This document shows positions 1 to 8,794 of a stretch of 64,000 nucleotides of DNA, piece by piece. The position numbers and the translations under genes were made by a program. The notes below the pieces were generated by a model. That model did not search any database, was not told where the DNA came from, and saw only the letters and a list, made by a program, of their open reading frames with translations. Source of the DNA: Sphingopyxis sp. H050 (lineage in GTDB: Bacteria > Pseudomonadota > Alphaproteobacteria > Sphingomonadales > Sphingomonadaceae). Each line of letters starts with the position of its first letter. Within the stretch, counting starts at the first letter, position 1. The stretch lies in assembly GCF_001468265.1 (NCBI RefSeq), contig NZ_LNRZ01000008.1, forward strand, positions 124,001 through 188,000. The letters are read 5' to 3'.

Positions 1-277
1 GCCGGCGCTGACCTTCTACGCGCTCTACATGCTCGGTATCCAGATTTTTGCAGTTCAGCCGGCGCTGGCGGCAGGCAAGTGGCAGGTCGCGGCGACTTAT
101 GGCGCGCTGTTCGGCTTCTTCTGCTACATGACCTACGACCTCACCAATCAGGCGACGATGAAGATCTGGTCGACCAAGGTGACGCTTGCCGACATCGCGT
201 GGGGCACGTTCGCAACCGGCGTGGCGGCGGGCGCCGCGACATGGCTGGTGCTTACTTTCTTACCGCGCAGCGCCTGA
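1..277 (+). CDS. DUF2177 family membrane protein (3' part)
   Basis: The gene enters from the left edge; the frame starting at base 2 is open and ends with TGA at 275-277. About 91 residues are visible. They read as hydrophobic segments separated by a short loop with the sequence TYDLTNQAT, followed by DIAWGT. These two stretches are typical of the C-terminal half of DUF2177 inner-membrane proteins. The function of that family is not established. The true start lies outside the window; an internal ATG at 29 is not the natural start because the same frame continues upstream with matching family sequence. Confidence 0.8.
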   Translation, partial: PALTFYALYMLGIQIFAVQPALAAGKWQVAATYGALFGFFCYMTYDLTNQATMKIWSTKVTLADIAWGTFATGVAAGAATWLVLTFLPRSA

Positions 278-407
278 TCCGTTCGCTTAAGCGCAATCAC
301 GTTTCGAATTTTTGCAATTGCGCCGCGCCGCTGCGCGCCTCATGTTGCATCGCACAAGAAGAGAGGGGCTCGAAGGCAAGTTTTGTCTAACCACAAGGAC
401 TTGCACC

Positions 408-692
408 ATGAAAAAATTCTTCCTCCCAGCCCTCGCCCTGTTCGCGCTCGTGCCGGCCACCGCCCGCGCCGAGGAGCAAAGGTTCGAACATGACGGGCGT
501 ATCTACAGCTACACCGTGACGCAGGCCGACGGCTACCGCGTGATCAGCGGCATCGAGGAAAAGAGCGGCAAGCCGTTCAAGCTCCGTATCGGCGAACACC
601 GCGTCCGCGGCACCGTCGGGTCGCAGCAGGTCAATTTCGCGCTGCGCGACGTCGATCCGGTGGTGAAGGTCACCATTCTCGCCTCGCGCTGA
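408..692 (+). CDS. small secreted hypothetical protein
   Basis: A 94-residue protein beginning MKKFFLPALALFALVPATARA, a clear Sec signal peptide with a likely cut after residue 21. The mature part is about 73 residues, polar and beta-rich by eye, without cysteines or a recognised motif. The ATG at 408 is chosen because the signal peptide starts there; the longer upstream frame adds only arginine-rich non-coding-like sequence. A strong terminator hairpin follows at 709-743. I do not recognise the family; a periplasmic location is the only thing the sequence supports. Confidence 0.65.
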   Translation: MKKFFLPALALFALVPATARAEEQRFEHDGRIYSYTVTQADGYRVISGIEEKSGKPFKLRIGEHRVRGTVGSQQVNFALRDVDPVVKVTILASR

Positions 693-708
693 CCCCTCTC
701 TCCGACCG

Positions 709-752
709 CAGACCCCATGGCGCTTTTCGCGTCATGGGGTCTGTTCGTTTTG
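709..752 (+). terminator. intrinsic terminator after the small secreted gene
   Basis: Perfect 11-base arms CAGACCCCATG (709-719) and CATGGGGTCTG (733-743) with a 13-base loop, followed by a T-rich tract TTCGTTTTG. It separates the small secreted gene from purL, so purL probably has its own promoter within 744-776 or is read through. Confidence 0.75.
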
Positions 753-776
753 CGCCTACATCGCTAAAGGCGCGCC

Positions 777-3032
777 ATGACTCAGACCGCAACCGCGCCC
801 GCCTCCGTCATCACCCCCGAGATCGTCGCCGAACACGGCCTCTCGCCGGAAGAATATGAGCGCGTCCTCGCCGCGCTCGGACGCGAGCCGAACCTCGTCG
901 AACTCGGCATCTTCTCGGTCATGTGGTCCGAGCATTGCAGCTATAAAAGCTCGCGCATCCATTTGAAGAAACTGCCCACCGAGGCGCCTTGGGTGATCTG
1001 CGGCCCCGGCGAAAATGCCGGCGTCATCGACATCGGCGAAGGCCCGGACGGCAAGAAGCTCGCGGCGATCTTCAAGATGGAGAGCCACAACCACCCGTCG
1101 TATATCGAACCCTATCAGGGCGCGGCGACCGGGGTCGGCGGCATCCTGCGCGACGTCTTCACCATGGGGGCGCGCCCCGTCGCGAACCTCAACGCGCTGC
1201 GCTTCGGCCGCCCCGACCATCCGAAGATGAAGCACCTCATCTCGGGCGTCGTTCACGGCATCGGCGGTTACGGCAATTGCGTCGGCGTGCCGACCGTCGG
1301 CGGCGAGGTCAATTTCCACAAGGCCTATGACGGCAATATCCTGGTCAACGCGATGACCGTCGGCGTCGCCGAGCAGGACAAGATCTTCTATTCGGCCGCA
1401 TCGGGCGTCGGCAATCCGATCGTCTATGTCGGCTCGAAGACCGGCCGCGACGGCATCCACGGCGCGACGATGGCGTCGGCGGACTTTGGCGAGGATGCCG
1501 AGGAAAAGCGCCCGACGGTGCAGGTCGGCGACCCCTTCACCGAAAAATTGCTGATCGAGGCGTGCCTCGAACTGATGGCGTCGGACGCGATCGTCGCGAT
1601 CCAGGACATGGGCGCAGCCGGGCTTACGTCATCCTCGGTCGAGATGGCGTCGAAGGGCGGCGTCGGCCTCCACCTCAAGATGGACGATGTGCCCCAGCGC
1701 GAAACCGGGATGACAGCGTACGAGATGATGCTGTCGGAAAGCCAGGAGCGTATGCTCATGGTGCTGAAGCCCGGCAAGGAAGAGTTCGCCAAGGCGATCT
1801 TCCACAAATGGGAACTCGACTTCGCGGTCATCGGCTCCGTCACCGACACCGGCCGCATGGTGCTGGAGCATCATGGCGAGATCGTCTGCGACATCCCGCT
1901 CGCCCCGCTCGCCGACGACGCGCCGCTCTACGACCGCCCGCACGTTCCGACGCCCAAGAAGCCCGAACTGACCGGCGTCCCCGAAACGAAGGACGTCGCC
2001 GCCGACCTCAAGACTCTGATGGGCACGCCCGACATCGCCAGCCGCCGCTGGATCTGGGAGCAGTATGACAGCCAGGTCGGCGCCGACACGGTGCAGACCG
2101 GCGGCGACGCCGCGCTCGTCCGCATCCACGGCACCAACCGCGCGCTCGCGATGTCGACCGACTGCACCCCGCGCTATTGCTACGCCGACCCGCAAGAGGG
2201 CGGCAAGCAGGCGGTCGCCGAGACTTGGCGCAACATCAGTGCGGTCGGCGCGACCCCGCTCGCCATTACCAATTGCCTCAATTTCGCCAACCCGCAGCGT
2301 CCCGAGATCATGGGGCAGATCGTCGGCTGCCTCGACGGCATGGCAGAGGCGTGCCGCGCGCTCGACTATCCGATCGTCTCGGGCAACGTCAGCCTCTACA
2401 ATGAATCGAAGGCGACCGGCGGCGGCAGCGCGATCCTGCCCACCCCCGCGATCGGCGGCGTCGGCGTCATCGAGGATCTGAACAAGGCGGTCGGCATCGG
2501 CTTCAAGCGGACCGGCGACATCGTGCTCGCGGTCGGCGAGCGTGCGGGGCATTTGGGCCAGTCGGTGTGGCTGCGCGAAATCCATGGCCGCGAGGAAGGC
2601 CCGCCGCCGCCGGTGAACCTGCGCTGCGAAAAGCGCACCGGCGACTTCATCCGCGGCGCCATCAACGCCGGCTGGATCACCGCCTGCCACGACGTCTCCG
2701 ACGGCGGCATCGCGGTCGCGCTCGCCGAAATGGCGCTCAAATCGAACATCGGCGTGCTGGTCAGTGAAGAGCAGCCGTTCGGCGTCGCCGAAAGCTTCTT
2801 CGGCGAGGATCAGGGGCTGTATCTCGTCACCGTCTGCGACACCTGCCTCGCCGACTTCCTCGACGCCGCGGGCCGCGCCGACGTGCCGGTCGATCCGGTC
2901 GGCCGCACGATCAAGGACCGCATCGTCTTCGAACTCGCCGACAGCGACCATCAGGTGACGCTGGCCGAACTGCGCGAGGCGCATGAGGGCTTTTTCCCGA
3001 ACCTGATGGGAGCCGACGCGGCGCTGGCCTGA
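777..3032 (+). CDS. purL: phosphoribosylformylglycinamidine synthase subunit PurL
   Basis: 751 residues, the usual length of the small-type PurL that works with separate PurQ and PurS subunits in the fourth step of purine synthesis (FGAR to FGAM using glutamine and ATP). Visible family motifs are SEHCSYK at 51-57, ESHNHPS at 102-108, the glycine-rich GAATGVGGI at 115-123 and CHDVSDGG near residue 637, which belong to the two AIRS-type ATP-binding halves. The start ATG has AAAGG seven bases upstream. purQ and purS are not beside it, so the gene stands alone here after a terminator. Confidence 0.97.
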   Translation: MTQTATAPASVITPEIVAEHGLSPEEYERVLAALGREPNLVELGIFSVMWSEHCSYKSSRIHLKKLPTEAPWVICGPGENAGVIDIGEGPDGKKLAAIFKMESHNHPSYIEPYQGAATGVGGILRDVFTMGARPVANLNALRFGRPDHPKMKHLISGVVHGIGGYGNCVGVPTVGGEVNFHKAYDGNILVNAMTVGVAEQDKIFYSAASGVGNPIVYVGSKTGRDGIHGATMASADFGEDAEEKRPTVQVGDPFTEKLLIEACLELMASDAIVAIQDMGAAGLTSSSVEMASKGGVGLHLKMDDVPQRETGMTAYEMMLSESQERMLMVLKPGKEEFAKAIFHKWELDFAVIGSVTDTGRMVLEHHGEIVCDIPLAPLADDAPLYDRPHVPTPKKPELTGVPETKDVAADLKTLMGTPDIASRRWIWEQYDSQVGADTVQTGGDAALVRIHGTNRALAMSTDCTPRYCYADPQEGGKQAVAETWRNISAVGATPLAITNCLNFANPQRPEIMGQIVGCLDGMAEACRALDYPIVSGNVSLYNESKATGGGSAILPTPAIGGVGVIEDLNKAVGIGFKRTGDIVLAVGERAGHLGQSVWLREIHGREEGPPPPVNLRCEKRTGDFIRGAINAGWITACHDVSDGGIAVALAEMALKSNIGVLVSEEQPFGVAESFFGEDQGLYLVTVCDTCLADFLDAAGRADVPVDPVGRTIKDRIVFELADSDHQVTLAELREAHEGFFPNLMGADAALA

Positions 3033-3052
3033 GCCATAAGGCAACGCCAAAG

Positions 3053-3139
3053 CCGTTCGCCCTGAGCTTGTCGAAGGGCCGTACTTTCTTTAGCCGTAGC
3101 AAGGAAAGAGCGGTGCTTCGACAAGATCAGCACGAAGGG
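3053..3139. repeat. dispersed palindromic repeat, TTCGACAAGCTCAGG type, copy 1
   Basis: Left arm 3053-3078 reads CCGTTCGCCCTGAGCTTG then TCGAAGGG; right arm 3116-3139 is an imperfect reverse complement (CTTCGACAAGATCAGCACG). A second, better-conserved copy lies at 48509-48593. The element sits between purL and the DUF72 gene, ending 15 bases before the latter's start. A transcript would form a long hairpin. Confidence 0.8.
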
Positions 3140-3154
3140 ATAGGTGAAAGGTCC

Positions 3155-3889
3155 ATGAGCATCCACATCGGCATCGGCGGCTGGACCTACGAGCCTTGGC
3201 GCGGCACCTTTTACCCGGACAAGCATCCGAAGAAACGCGAGCTCGAATATGCCGGTCAGCACCTGACCGGGATCGAGATCAACGGCACCTATTACAGCAG
3301 CCAGAAGCCCGAGACGTTCGCGGGCTGGGCGGCCGCGGTGCCTGAAGGCTTCAAGTTCAGCGTCAAGGCGTCACGCTTCACGACGAACCGTAAGGTGCTG
3401 GCCGACGGAGCAGCCTCGATCGAAAAATTCCTGACTCAGGGCCTCACTCGCCTCGGCGACCGGCTCGGCCCGATCCACTGGCAATTCATGGCGACCAAGA
3501 AGTTCGACCGCGACGATTTCGCGGGCTTCCTCGACCTGCTGCCCGACAGTCAGGACGGCCTCAAGCTCCGCCACGCGATCGAGGTCCGCCACGAAAGCTT
3601 CCGCGACCCCGCCTTCCTCGCCATGCTCCGCGAACGCAACATGGCGGTCGTCTACGCCGACAGCGACGAATTCCCCTGCATCGACGAACAAACGGCAGAC
3701 TTCACCTACGCCCGCCTCCAGCGCAGCCAGGAGGATGTCGAAACCGGCTACGACGCCAAGGCGCTCGATAGCTGGGCGAAGCAGGCCAAGGACTGGGCCA
3801 AGGGCGACCGCGACGTCTTCCTCTTCTTCATCTCGGGCGCCAAGGTCCGCAACCCCGCCGCCGCGCAGGCGCTGATCGCGCGGCTGTGA
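3155..3889 (+). CDS. DUF72 family protein
   Basis: 244 residues. The N-terminus IHIGIGGWTYEPWRGTFYP and the later GIEINGTYYS and HAIEVRHESF stretches are characteristic of DUF72, a TIM-barrel family of unknown activity. The ATG at 3155 follows GAAAGG by a good distance; the frame is open further upstream but that part is the palindromic repeat, so it is not coding. The next gene overlaps by four bases (GTGA), indicating translational coupling. Function unknown. Confidence 0.88.
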   Translation: MSIHIGIGGWTYEPWRGTFYPDKHPKKRELEYAGQHLTGIEINGTYYSSQKPETFAGWAAAVPEGFKFSVKASRFTTNRKVLADGAASIEKFLTQGLTRLGDRLGPIHWQFMATKKFDRDDFAGFLDLLPDSQDGLKLRHAIEVRHESFRDPAFLAMLRERNMAVVYADSDEFPCIDEQTADFTYARLQRSQEDVETGYDAKALDSWAKQAKDWAKGDRDVFLFFISGAKVRNPAAAQALIARL

Positions 3890-4287
3890 CCACAGGCTAT
3901 TCGGGCACCCCGCTTGCGAAGAAGCTGTCGCTGAAGGACGGGATGAGCGCGTGGTTCCACGCGATGCCCGGCAGCTTGCGCGAAGAGATCGGGGCTGTGA
4001 CGCTCGACGAACGCGACGCGCCCAAGGCGGGCCTGCAAGCCGCGCATATCTTCACCACCGAGCGCGCCGAGCTGGAAACTTTGCTCACCGACCTCCGCAC
4101 CCTGATCTCCCCTGCAGGCTTCGTCTGGGTAAGCTGGCCCAAAAGGACGTCCAAGGTCCCGTCCGACATCACCGAGGACGTCATCCGCACCATCTGCCTG
4201 CCGATGGGCTGGGTCGACGTGAAGGTCTGCGCGGTCGACGCCACCTGGTCCGGCCTCAAGCTGATGATCCGGAAGGAACTGCGCTAA
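3886..4287 (+). CDS. DUF3052 family protein
   Basis: 133 residues from a GTG start that overlaps the stop of the DUF72 gene as GTGA. The sequence carries GYSGTPLAKKLSLKDG at the N-terminus and FVWVSWPKRTSKVPSDITED in the middle, both typical of DUF3052 proteins. No catalytic motif is known for the family. The overlap with the DUF72 gene suggests the two are made together. The two-copy palindromic element begins only four bases after the stop. Confidence 0.85.
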   Translation: MTTGYSGTPLAKKLSLKDGMSAWFHAMPGSLREEIGAVTLDERDAPKAGLQAAHIFTTERAELETLLTDLRTLISPAGFVWVSWPKRTSKVPSDITEDVIRTICLPMGWVDVKVCAVDATWSGLKLMIRKELR

Positions 4288-4290
4288 GAA

Positions 4291-4426
4291 ATCCTCCCTG
4301 TGGCGAAGCCATGAGGAGGGGGACCGTCCGCGAAGCGGATGGTGGAGGGGCCAGCGACCTCGCGCCATAGCTCCTCCGTCAGCGCTTCGCGCTGCCACCT
4401 CCCCATCGCTCCGCGACAGGGAGGAT
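4291..4426. repeat. two-copy palindromic element of about 130 bp, copy 1
   Basis: Begins ATCCTCCCTGTGGCGAAGCC and ends ACAGGGAGGAT, so the outer ends are inverted repeats. The interior has further pairing parts (GAGGAGGGGGACC with CACCTCCCC, and GCGAAGCG with CGCTTCGC). A close relative occupies 41581-41709. Both lie directly behind a plus-strand stop codon. It carries no reading frame of its own. Confidence 0.85.
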
Positions 4427-4433
4427 CTTCAGG

Positions 4434-5213
4434 TTAAGCTGCCGCTGCCTTGGCTTCGAGGAAATTATACGGATCGATGCCGCGGCTACGGTAGGCCCGG
4501 TGCGCTTCCTTGTAGAGCGTCGGCTCGCCGATGCCGAGGCGCACACGCGCCGCATCGAGCGGTTCGGCGAGGAGCGCGCGGATATCCTGTTCGATGATCG
4601 CCTTCGCCGCCTTGCCGTGACGCTGACCCTGGCGGATCGCAGCTATCACCGGCGCGTCGCCCTTGACGCGGCGCCTCAGCTCATAGCCACCGGCATAGGC
4701 GATGAAGAAATTGCCGTAATTGCCCGTCTGGCCATAGGTGAAGCCGAGCACGCACTGCTCGCCGAGCGCGTCGCGGCCATAGCCGGTCAGGATATGGAAC
4801 AGGTCGTGCGTGTCGCGAAGGCGGTTGGCGTACCACTGGATCTGGTCGTCGAACTTCGGGCGGCCCATCTTCTCGGCTTCGGCAACGAGGCCAGCAGCCG
4901 ACAGCCCTTCGCGGCGCATGAAGGTCACATAAGCGTGGCCGACCGTGCCCTCGGGCAGTTCGTCGATCCAGCTGTGATCGTCGAGCAGGTCGGGCAGATA
5001 GGGTTCGCTTTCCATCAGCCGCTTACCCAGGTCGCTTTCGACGAAGGCGCGCGCATCGTCCATGAAACCCTTGCGCGGCAGATTCTCGAAAATGTGGAAC
5101 ACCTGTTCGGTGTCTTCCTTGTCCTTGATCAGCTTGCGGAAGTGGCGCAGCGCCTTCAGCGGACGGAATTTGGCCGGCTGGCGATCGGGATGGGAGAAGA
5201 TGGTCGGGGTCAT
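4434..5213 (-). CDS. COQ4-family ubiquinone biosynthesis protein
   Basis: 259 residues. The key COQ4 signature, His-Asp-x-x-His-x11-Glu, is intact: HDLFH at 136-140 and Glu152, which in the family binds a divalent metal. COQ4 supports assembly or chemistry of the ubiquinone synthesis complex. The ATG at 5213 is preceded by AAAGAGA; open frame continues upstream across the promoter but has no family sequence. A palindrome overlaps the predicted -35 box of its promoter at 5271-5284. The stop lies just beyond the palindromic element at 4291-4426. The family call is firm; a direct role in ubiquinone synthesis here is inferred. Confidence 0.88.
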   Translation of the reverse strand: MTPTIFSHPDRQPAKFRPLKALRHFRKLIKDKEDTEQVFHIFENLPRKGFMDDARAFVESDLGKRLMESEPYLPDLLDDHSWIDELPEGTVGHAYVTFMRREGLSAAGLVAEAEKMGRPKFDDQIQWYANRLRDTHDLFHILTGYGRDALGEQCVLGFTYGQTGNYGNFFIAYAGGYELRRRVKGDAPVIAAIRQGQRHGKAAKAIIEQDIRALLAEPLDAARVRLGIGEPTLYKEAHRAYRSRGIDPYNFLEAKAAAA

Positions 5214-5257
5214 GGCGGGTCTCTTTAGCGAACTCGTGCGAATCATCTGATGCCGTG

Positions 5258-5285
5258 GAAATAGCATTACTGACACAGATGTCAA
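5258..5285 (-). promoter_or_regulatory. promoter of the COQ4-like gene with overlapping operator-like palindrome
   Basis: On the minus strand TTGACA (5285-5280) is followed after 16 bases by TATTTC (5263-5258), 45 bases ahead of the start codon. The -35 box is part of the palindrome TGACA-CAGA-TGTCA at 5271-5284. This geometry fits a repressor site, but the regulator is not identified. Confidence 0.45.
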
Positions 5286-5370
5286 TAACCACTTAATGGC
5301 GCGGAGAAACCGCTCGACGCCTGCCTGCGCCCACGATACGCCCTGCGCCTTGGCCGAAGGGGGAAACGGC

Positions 5371-6624
5371 ATGGAAACGCATACCGGGGCGACACGCTAC
5401 GAGAGCCTGGACGCGATCCGCGGGGTCGCAGTGATGGGCATATTGGCGATGAACATCGTCGCCTTTGCCCTGCCCTTCGCGGCCTATGTCAATCCGCTTG
5501 CGGGCGGGCCGGTCGGGGGGGGTGACCTTGCGACCTTCTTGTTCAACTTCCTGTTCATTGATTCGAAGATGCGCGGCTTGTTCTCGATGTTGTTCGGCGC
5601 AAGCACGCTGCTGGTGATCCAGAGCGCAGAGGCAAGCGGGCGCAGCGCCGCCGGCGCACATTATTCGCGCATGGCCTGGCTCGCGGTCTTCGGCCTCGTC
5701 CATTATTATTTCATCTGGTTCGGCGACATCTTGTTCCTCTACGCGGTTTGCGGCCTGCTGCTTTTCGCCTTCCGCAATTTGTCGGTAAAGGCGCTGCTGA
5801 TCTGGGCTGCGGTCTTCTTCTTCATCGGCATCGGCTTTCTCGCGGCGGGCTGGGCGATGTTCGCGCTGGCCGAAGCGGGCCTGCTGCCGCCCGAGGCGAT
5901 GGCGAAGGTGCAAGGCGACCTTGCCAAGATGAACGCCGATATGGGGCCAAAGGCCGCCAGCTATGCGCGCGAAGTCGCGTCTCATCTCGGTAGCTATGGC
6001 CATATCGTCGGAGAAAAGCTGGGCGACAAGATCGCTGAACCCTTTGTTCAGGCGCTGATGTTCCTGTGGGAAACGATGGGCCTGATGCTCGTCGGCATGG
6101 CGCTGTTCAAGCTGCGCATGCTGACCGGCGACTGGGAGCCGGCACGCTACCGCAAATGGGCGATCCGCGGCTTCCTGATCGGCGTCCCGCCGCTCGTCGG
6201 GCTCGCCTGGTATCAATATGCCAACGGGTTCAGCGCGGTTTCGACCTTCGGCGCTTCGCTGTCGCTTTCGGTGCCGTTCGACGTCGCGATGACGATCGGC
6301 TGGGCGGCGCTGATCATGCTGCTGATCAAGACTGCGGCAAGCGATGCTGTGCGCGCGCGGCTGGCGGCGACCGGGCGCATGGCCTTTACCAACTATCTGA
6401 TGAGCTCGATCGTCATGACGACGATATTCTACGGCTACGGGTTCGGCCTGTTCGGCAGCATCGGACGCACCGCGCTCTATCTCTTCTGCTTCGGCATGTG
6501 GGCGGCGATGCTGCTGTGGTCGAAGCCGTGGCTCGACCGGTTCAACTATGGCCCGCTCGAATGGGTCTGGCGCAGCCTGTCGCGCGGCGAACTTCAGCCG
6601 ATGCGAAAAGTCGTTCGGGCCTAA
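5371..6624 (+). CDS. DUF418 family inner-membrane protein
   Basis: 417 residues with about eight to ten hydrophobic segments. The N-terminus YESLDAIRGVAVMGILAMN and the SMLFGASTLL region are hallmarks of DUF418 proteins (YeiB-like), and the C-terminal third holds GRMAFTNYLMSS, the most conserved part of that family. The ATG at 5371 follows GAAGGGGGAA; an upstream in-frame ATG at 5296 would add 25 residues without a membrane-protein character. The role is unknown; the family is often discussed as possible transporters or acyltransferase-like proteins. It is convergent with the Hpt gene and shares its last bases with that gene's stop. Confidence 0.88.
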   Translation: METHTGATRYESLDAIRGVAVMGILAMNIVAFALPFAAYVNPLAGGPVGGGDLATFLFNFLFIDSKMRGLFSMLFGASTLLVIQSAEASGRSAAGAHYSRMAWLAVFGLVHYYFIWFGDILFLYAVCGLLLFAFRNLSVKALLIWAAVFFFIGIGFLAAGWAMFALAEAGLLPPEAMAKVQGDLAKMNADMGPKAASYAREVASHLGSYGHIVGEKLGDKIAEPFVQALMFLWETMGLMLVGMALFKLRMLTGDWEPARYRKWAIRGFLIGVPPLVGLAWYQYANGFSAVSTFGASLSLSVPFDVAMTIGWAALIMLLIKTAASDAVRARLAATGRMAFTNYLMSSIVMTTIFYGYGFGLFGSIGRTALYLFCFGMWAAMLLWSKPWLDRFNYGPLEWVWRSLSRGELQPMRKVVRA

Positions 6625-7025
6625 AAGCTGGCGGCGCGGCCGAAACCCGATGCCCGGCGCTGGACGAGCGGGTTCGCTTCGCGTTCGAGCGCGCCCAGCG
6701 TCTCCTCGAACAGCGGGCGCAGCGTCACGACGCGCGGCAGATATTCCTCGGGACTGATCTGTGCCTCGACGCAGTGGCGGCCGAACATTTCGATATCTTC
6801 GGCCAGCGCGCCGAGCTTTTCGCCGCCGAACTGGCGCGCCTCGCTCTTCAGCGTGTGCGCGGGCATGACGAGACCGCGCGCGTCGCGGGCGCGCATCGCC
6901 TCTTCGATCGCGGCAACCGACTTGATGCCGTCCTCGCGGAAATAGCCGAGAATCCGCACAAAAGCGGCGCCCAGCTGGGCGCGCGTTGCGCGGAATTCAT
7001 CCCAATCGACCAGGATCTCGTCCAA
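6621..7025 (-). CDS. Hpt domain phosphotransfer protein
   Basis: 134 residues if translation starts at TTG 7025, which has GAGGGA eight bases upstream; a GTG at 7067 would give 148 residues but lacks a ribosome site. The protein is a single helical Hpt module: PAHTLKSEARQFGG contains the phospho-acceptor His57 in the usual HxLKxxARxxG setting. It would pass phosphate between a hybrid histidine kinase and a response regulator. No kinase or regulator is adjacent, so its partners are elsewhere. Its stop overlaps the stop of the convergent DUF418 gene. Confidence 0.82.
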   Translation of the reverse strand: MDEILVDWDEFRATRAQLGAAFVRILGYFREDGIKSVAAIEEAMRARDARGLVMPAHTLKSEARQFGGEKLGALAEDIEMFGRHCVEAQISPEEYLPRVVTLRPLFEETLGALEREANPLVQRRASGFGRAASF

Positions 7026-7140
7026 TTTTTGCGTCCCTCGGTGTTCAACTCGGTCTTGGTCCCTCACGACCCATGCCGAAAGTCGGTAAAAAAGAGGTTA
7101 CGCCGGGACGATCTTGCAACAGAAGCCGCCCCATATTGGG

Positions 7141-7356
7141 TCAGTCGCGGAATACGCGCCACCGGTTCGTGCCAGCGTCGGTCAGCCCCCAGCCATGTTC
7201 GCCCGCCAGCGCCAAGACTTCGCGCCCCGCCTGCGGATCGTCGGCGAGCAGCAGGACATCGGCGCTTTCGCGCATCGCGCGCGCCAATCGCAGCGCCGGC
7301 CACGGACAGCGCATCCCGCGCGCATCGACGACGCGCGTCGGCGCGTCACTCGTCAT
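7141..7356 (-). CDS. TusA-like sulfurtransferase family protein
   Basis: 71 residues. The motif DARGMRCPWPALRLARAM holds the Cys-Pro-x-Pro signature (Cys17) that carries persulfide sulfur in TusA, SirA and YedF-type proteins. The size fits the single-domain family. Its ATG lies inside the end of der (11-base overlap), so the two are co-transcribed. Which sulfur pathway it serves (tRNA thiolation, molybdopterin, selenium or redox sulfur) cannot be told from this context. Confidence 0.85.
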   Translation of the reverse strand: MTSDAPTRVVDARGMRCPWPALRLARAMRESADVLLLADDPQAGREVLALAGEHGWGLTDAGTNRWRVFRD

Positions 7357-8749
7357 AGGGATTGCGTGAGTTGCGGAAATTGAGCCGCACAGGCACGCCC
7401 TGGAAGCCCAGTTCCTTGCGCATTCCGTTGACCAGATAGCGCTCATAGCTGCCGGGAAGCGCGTCGGTGCGCGTGCCGAAGACGACGAAGGTTGGCGGGC
7501 GCGTGCGCGCCTGCGTGATATAGCGCAGCTTGATGCGCTTGCCGCCCGGCGCCGGCGGCGGATTGGTCTCAACCGCGCCCTCGAACCAGCGGTTGAGCTT
7601 CGCGGTCGACACGCGGTTGGTCCAGATCGCGCGCTGTTCGAACGCGACGCGCACCAGCGTGTCGATCCCCTTGCCCGTCGCGCCGGAAATGCTGAGCACC
7701 GGCACGCCCTTGACCTGGCTGAGCCCGTCGTCGAGCGCCGCCCGCACGCCGTTGTAGAGCGCCGACGGATCCTCGGCGACGTCCCATTTGTTGAGCGCGA
7801 CGATCAGCGCGCGGCCTTCCTGCAGCACGCGGTCGGCGATGCGCAGGTCCTGCGCCTCCAGCCCCTTGGTGGCGTCGAGCAGCAACACGACGACCTCGGC
7901 GAAATCGACCGCGTGGAGCGCGTCGGCGACCGACAATTTTTCGAGCTTGTCGACGACCTTCGCGCGCTTGCGCATCCCGGCGGTGTCGAACAGCTGGATT
8001 TCGTGGACTTCGCCGTCGTCCTCCCACTGCCAGTCGACGCGGATCGAGTCGCGCGTGATCCCCGCCTCGGGTCCGGTAATCAGGCGATCCTCCCCGATCA
8101 TGCGGTTGATCAGCGTCGATTTGCCCGCGTTGGGGCGGCCGACGATCGCCAGCTTCATCGGGCCGAGCGGTGCGTCTTCTTCCTCTTCGCCGCCATCTTC
8201 CCCGGAGAGGCCCGGCGGCGGCGCGACCTCGGCAGCTGCCTCGTCAAAACCTTCGACGATCGGGCGCAGCGCATCGAACAGATCGACGATCCCCTCGCCA
8301 TGCTCGGCGCTGAAGGCGATCGGATTGTCGAAGCCCAGCGAATAGGATTCCAACAGGCCGTCTTCGCCCTGCTTCCCCTCGGCCTTGTTGACGAGCAGGA
8401 TGATCGGCGTGTCCTCGCTCCGCAGCCAGCGCGCGATTTCCTCGTCGAGCGGCGTGACCCCGGCGCGGCCGTCGATCATGAACAAGGCCGCGTCGGCCTC
8501 GCGCACCGCTTTCTCGGTCTGGATGCGCATCCGGCCCGGCAGCGTCGCGGCATCCTGATCCTCGAACCCCGCGGTATCGACGATCAGAAATTCGAGGCCG
8601 AGCAGCTTCGCGTCGCCCTCGCGGCGGTCGCGCGTCACCCCCGGCTGGTCGTCGACCAGCGCCAGGCGCTTGCCGACCAGCCGGTTGAACAGCGTCGATT
8701 TGCCGACATTGGGCCGGCCGACAATGGCGATCGTTGCGGATCGCGGCAT
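7346..8749 (-). CDS. der: ribosome biogenesis GTPase Der (EngA)
   Basis: 467 residues with two tandem GTPase domains, the defining feature of Der: P-loops GRPNVGKST at 11-19 and GRPNAGKST near 203, each with DTAG and NKWD or NKAE motifs, then a KH-like C-terminal domain ending in a basic tail. An acidic linker rich in Glu and Asp joins the two G domains. Der assists maturation of the 50S subunit. It lies downstream of bamB and the YfgM-like gene on the same strand, an arrangement also known from gammaproteobacteria. Confidence 0.97.
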   Translation of the reverse strand: MPRSATIAIVGRPNVGKSTLFNRLVGKRLALVDDQPGVTRDRREGDAKLLGLEFLIVDTAGFEDQDAATLPGRMRIQTEKAVREADAALFMIDGRAGVTPLDEEIARWLRSEDTPIILLVNKAEGKQGEDGLLESYSLGFDNPIAFSAEHGEGIVDLFDALRPIVEGFDEAAAEVAPPPGLSGEDGGEEEEDAPLGPMKLAIVGRPNAGKSTLINRMIGEDRLITGPEAGITRDSIRVDWQWEDDGEVHEIQLFDTAGMRKRAKVVDKLEKLSVADALHAVDFAEVVVLLLDATKGLEAQDLRIADRVLQEGRALIVALNKWDVAEDPSALYNGVRAALDDGLSQVKGVPVLSISGATGKGIDTLVRVAFEQRAIWTNRVSTAKLNRWFEGAVETNPPPAPGGKRIKLRYITQARTRPPTFVVFGTRTDALPGSYERYLVNGMRKELGFQGVPVRLNFRNSRNPYDE

Positions 8750-8794
8750 CTCTTAATCCCTGTATCTATCCGGGCGCCCCGGCCCGAACGCTTG

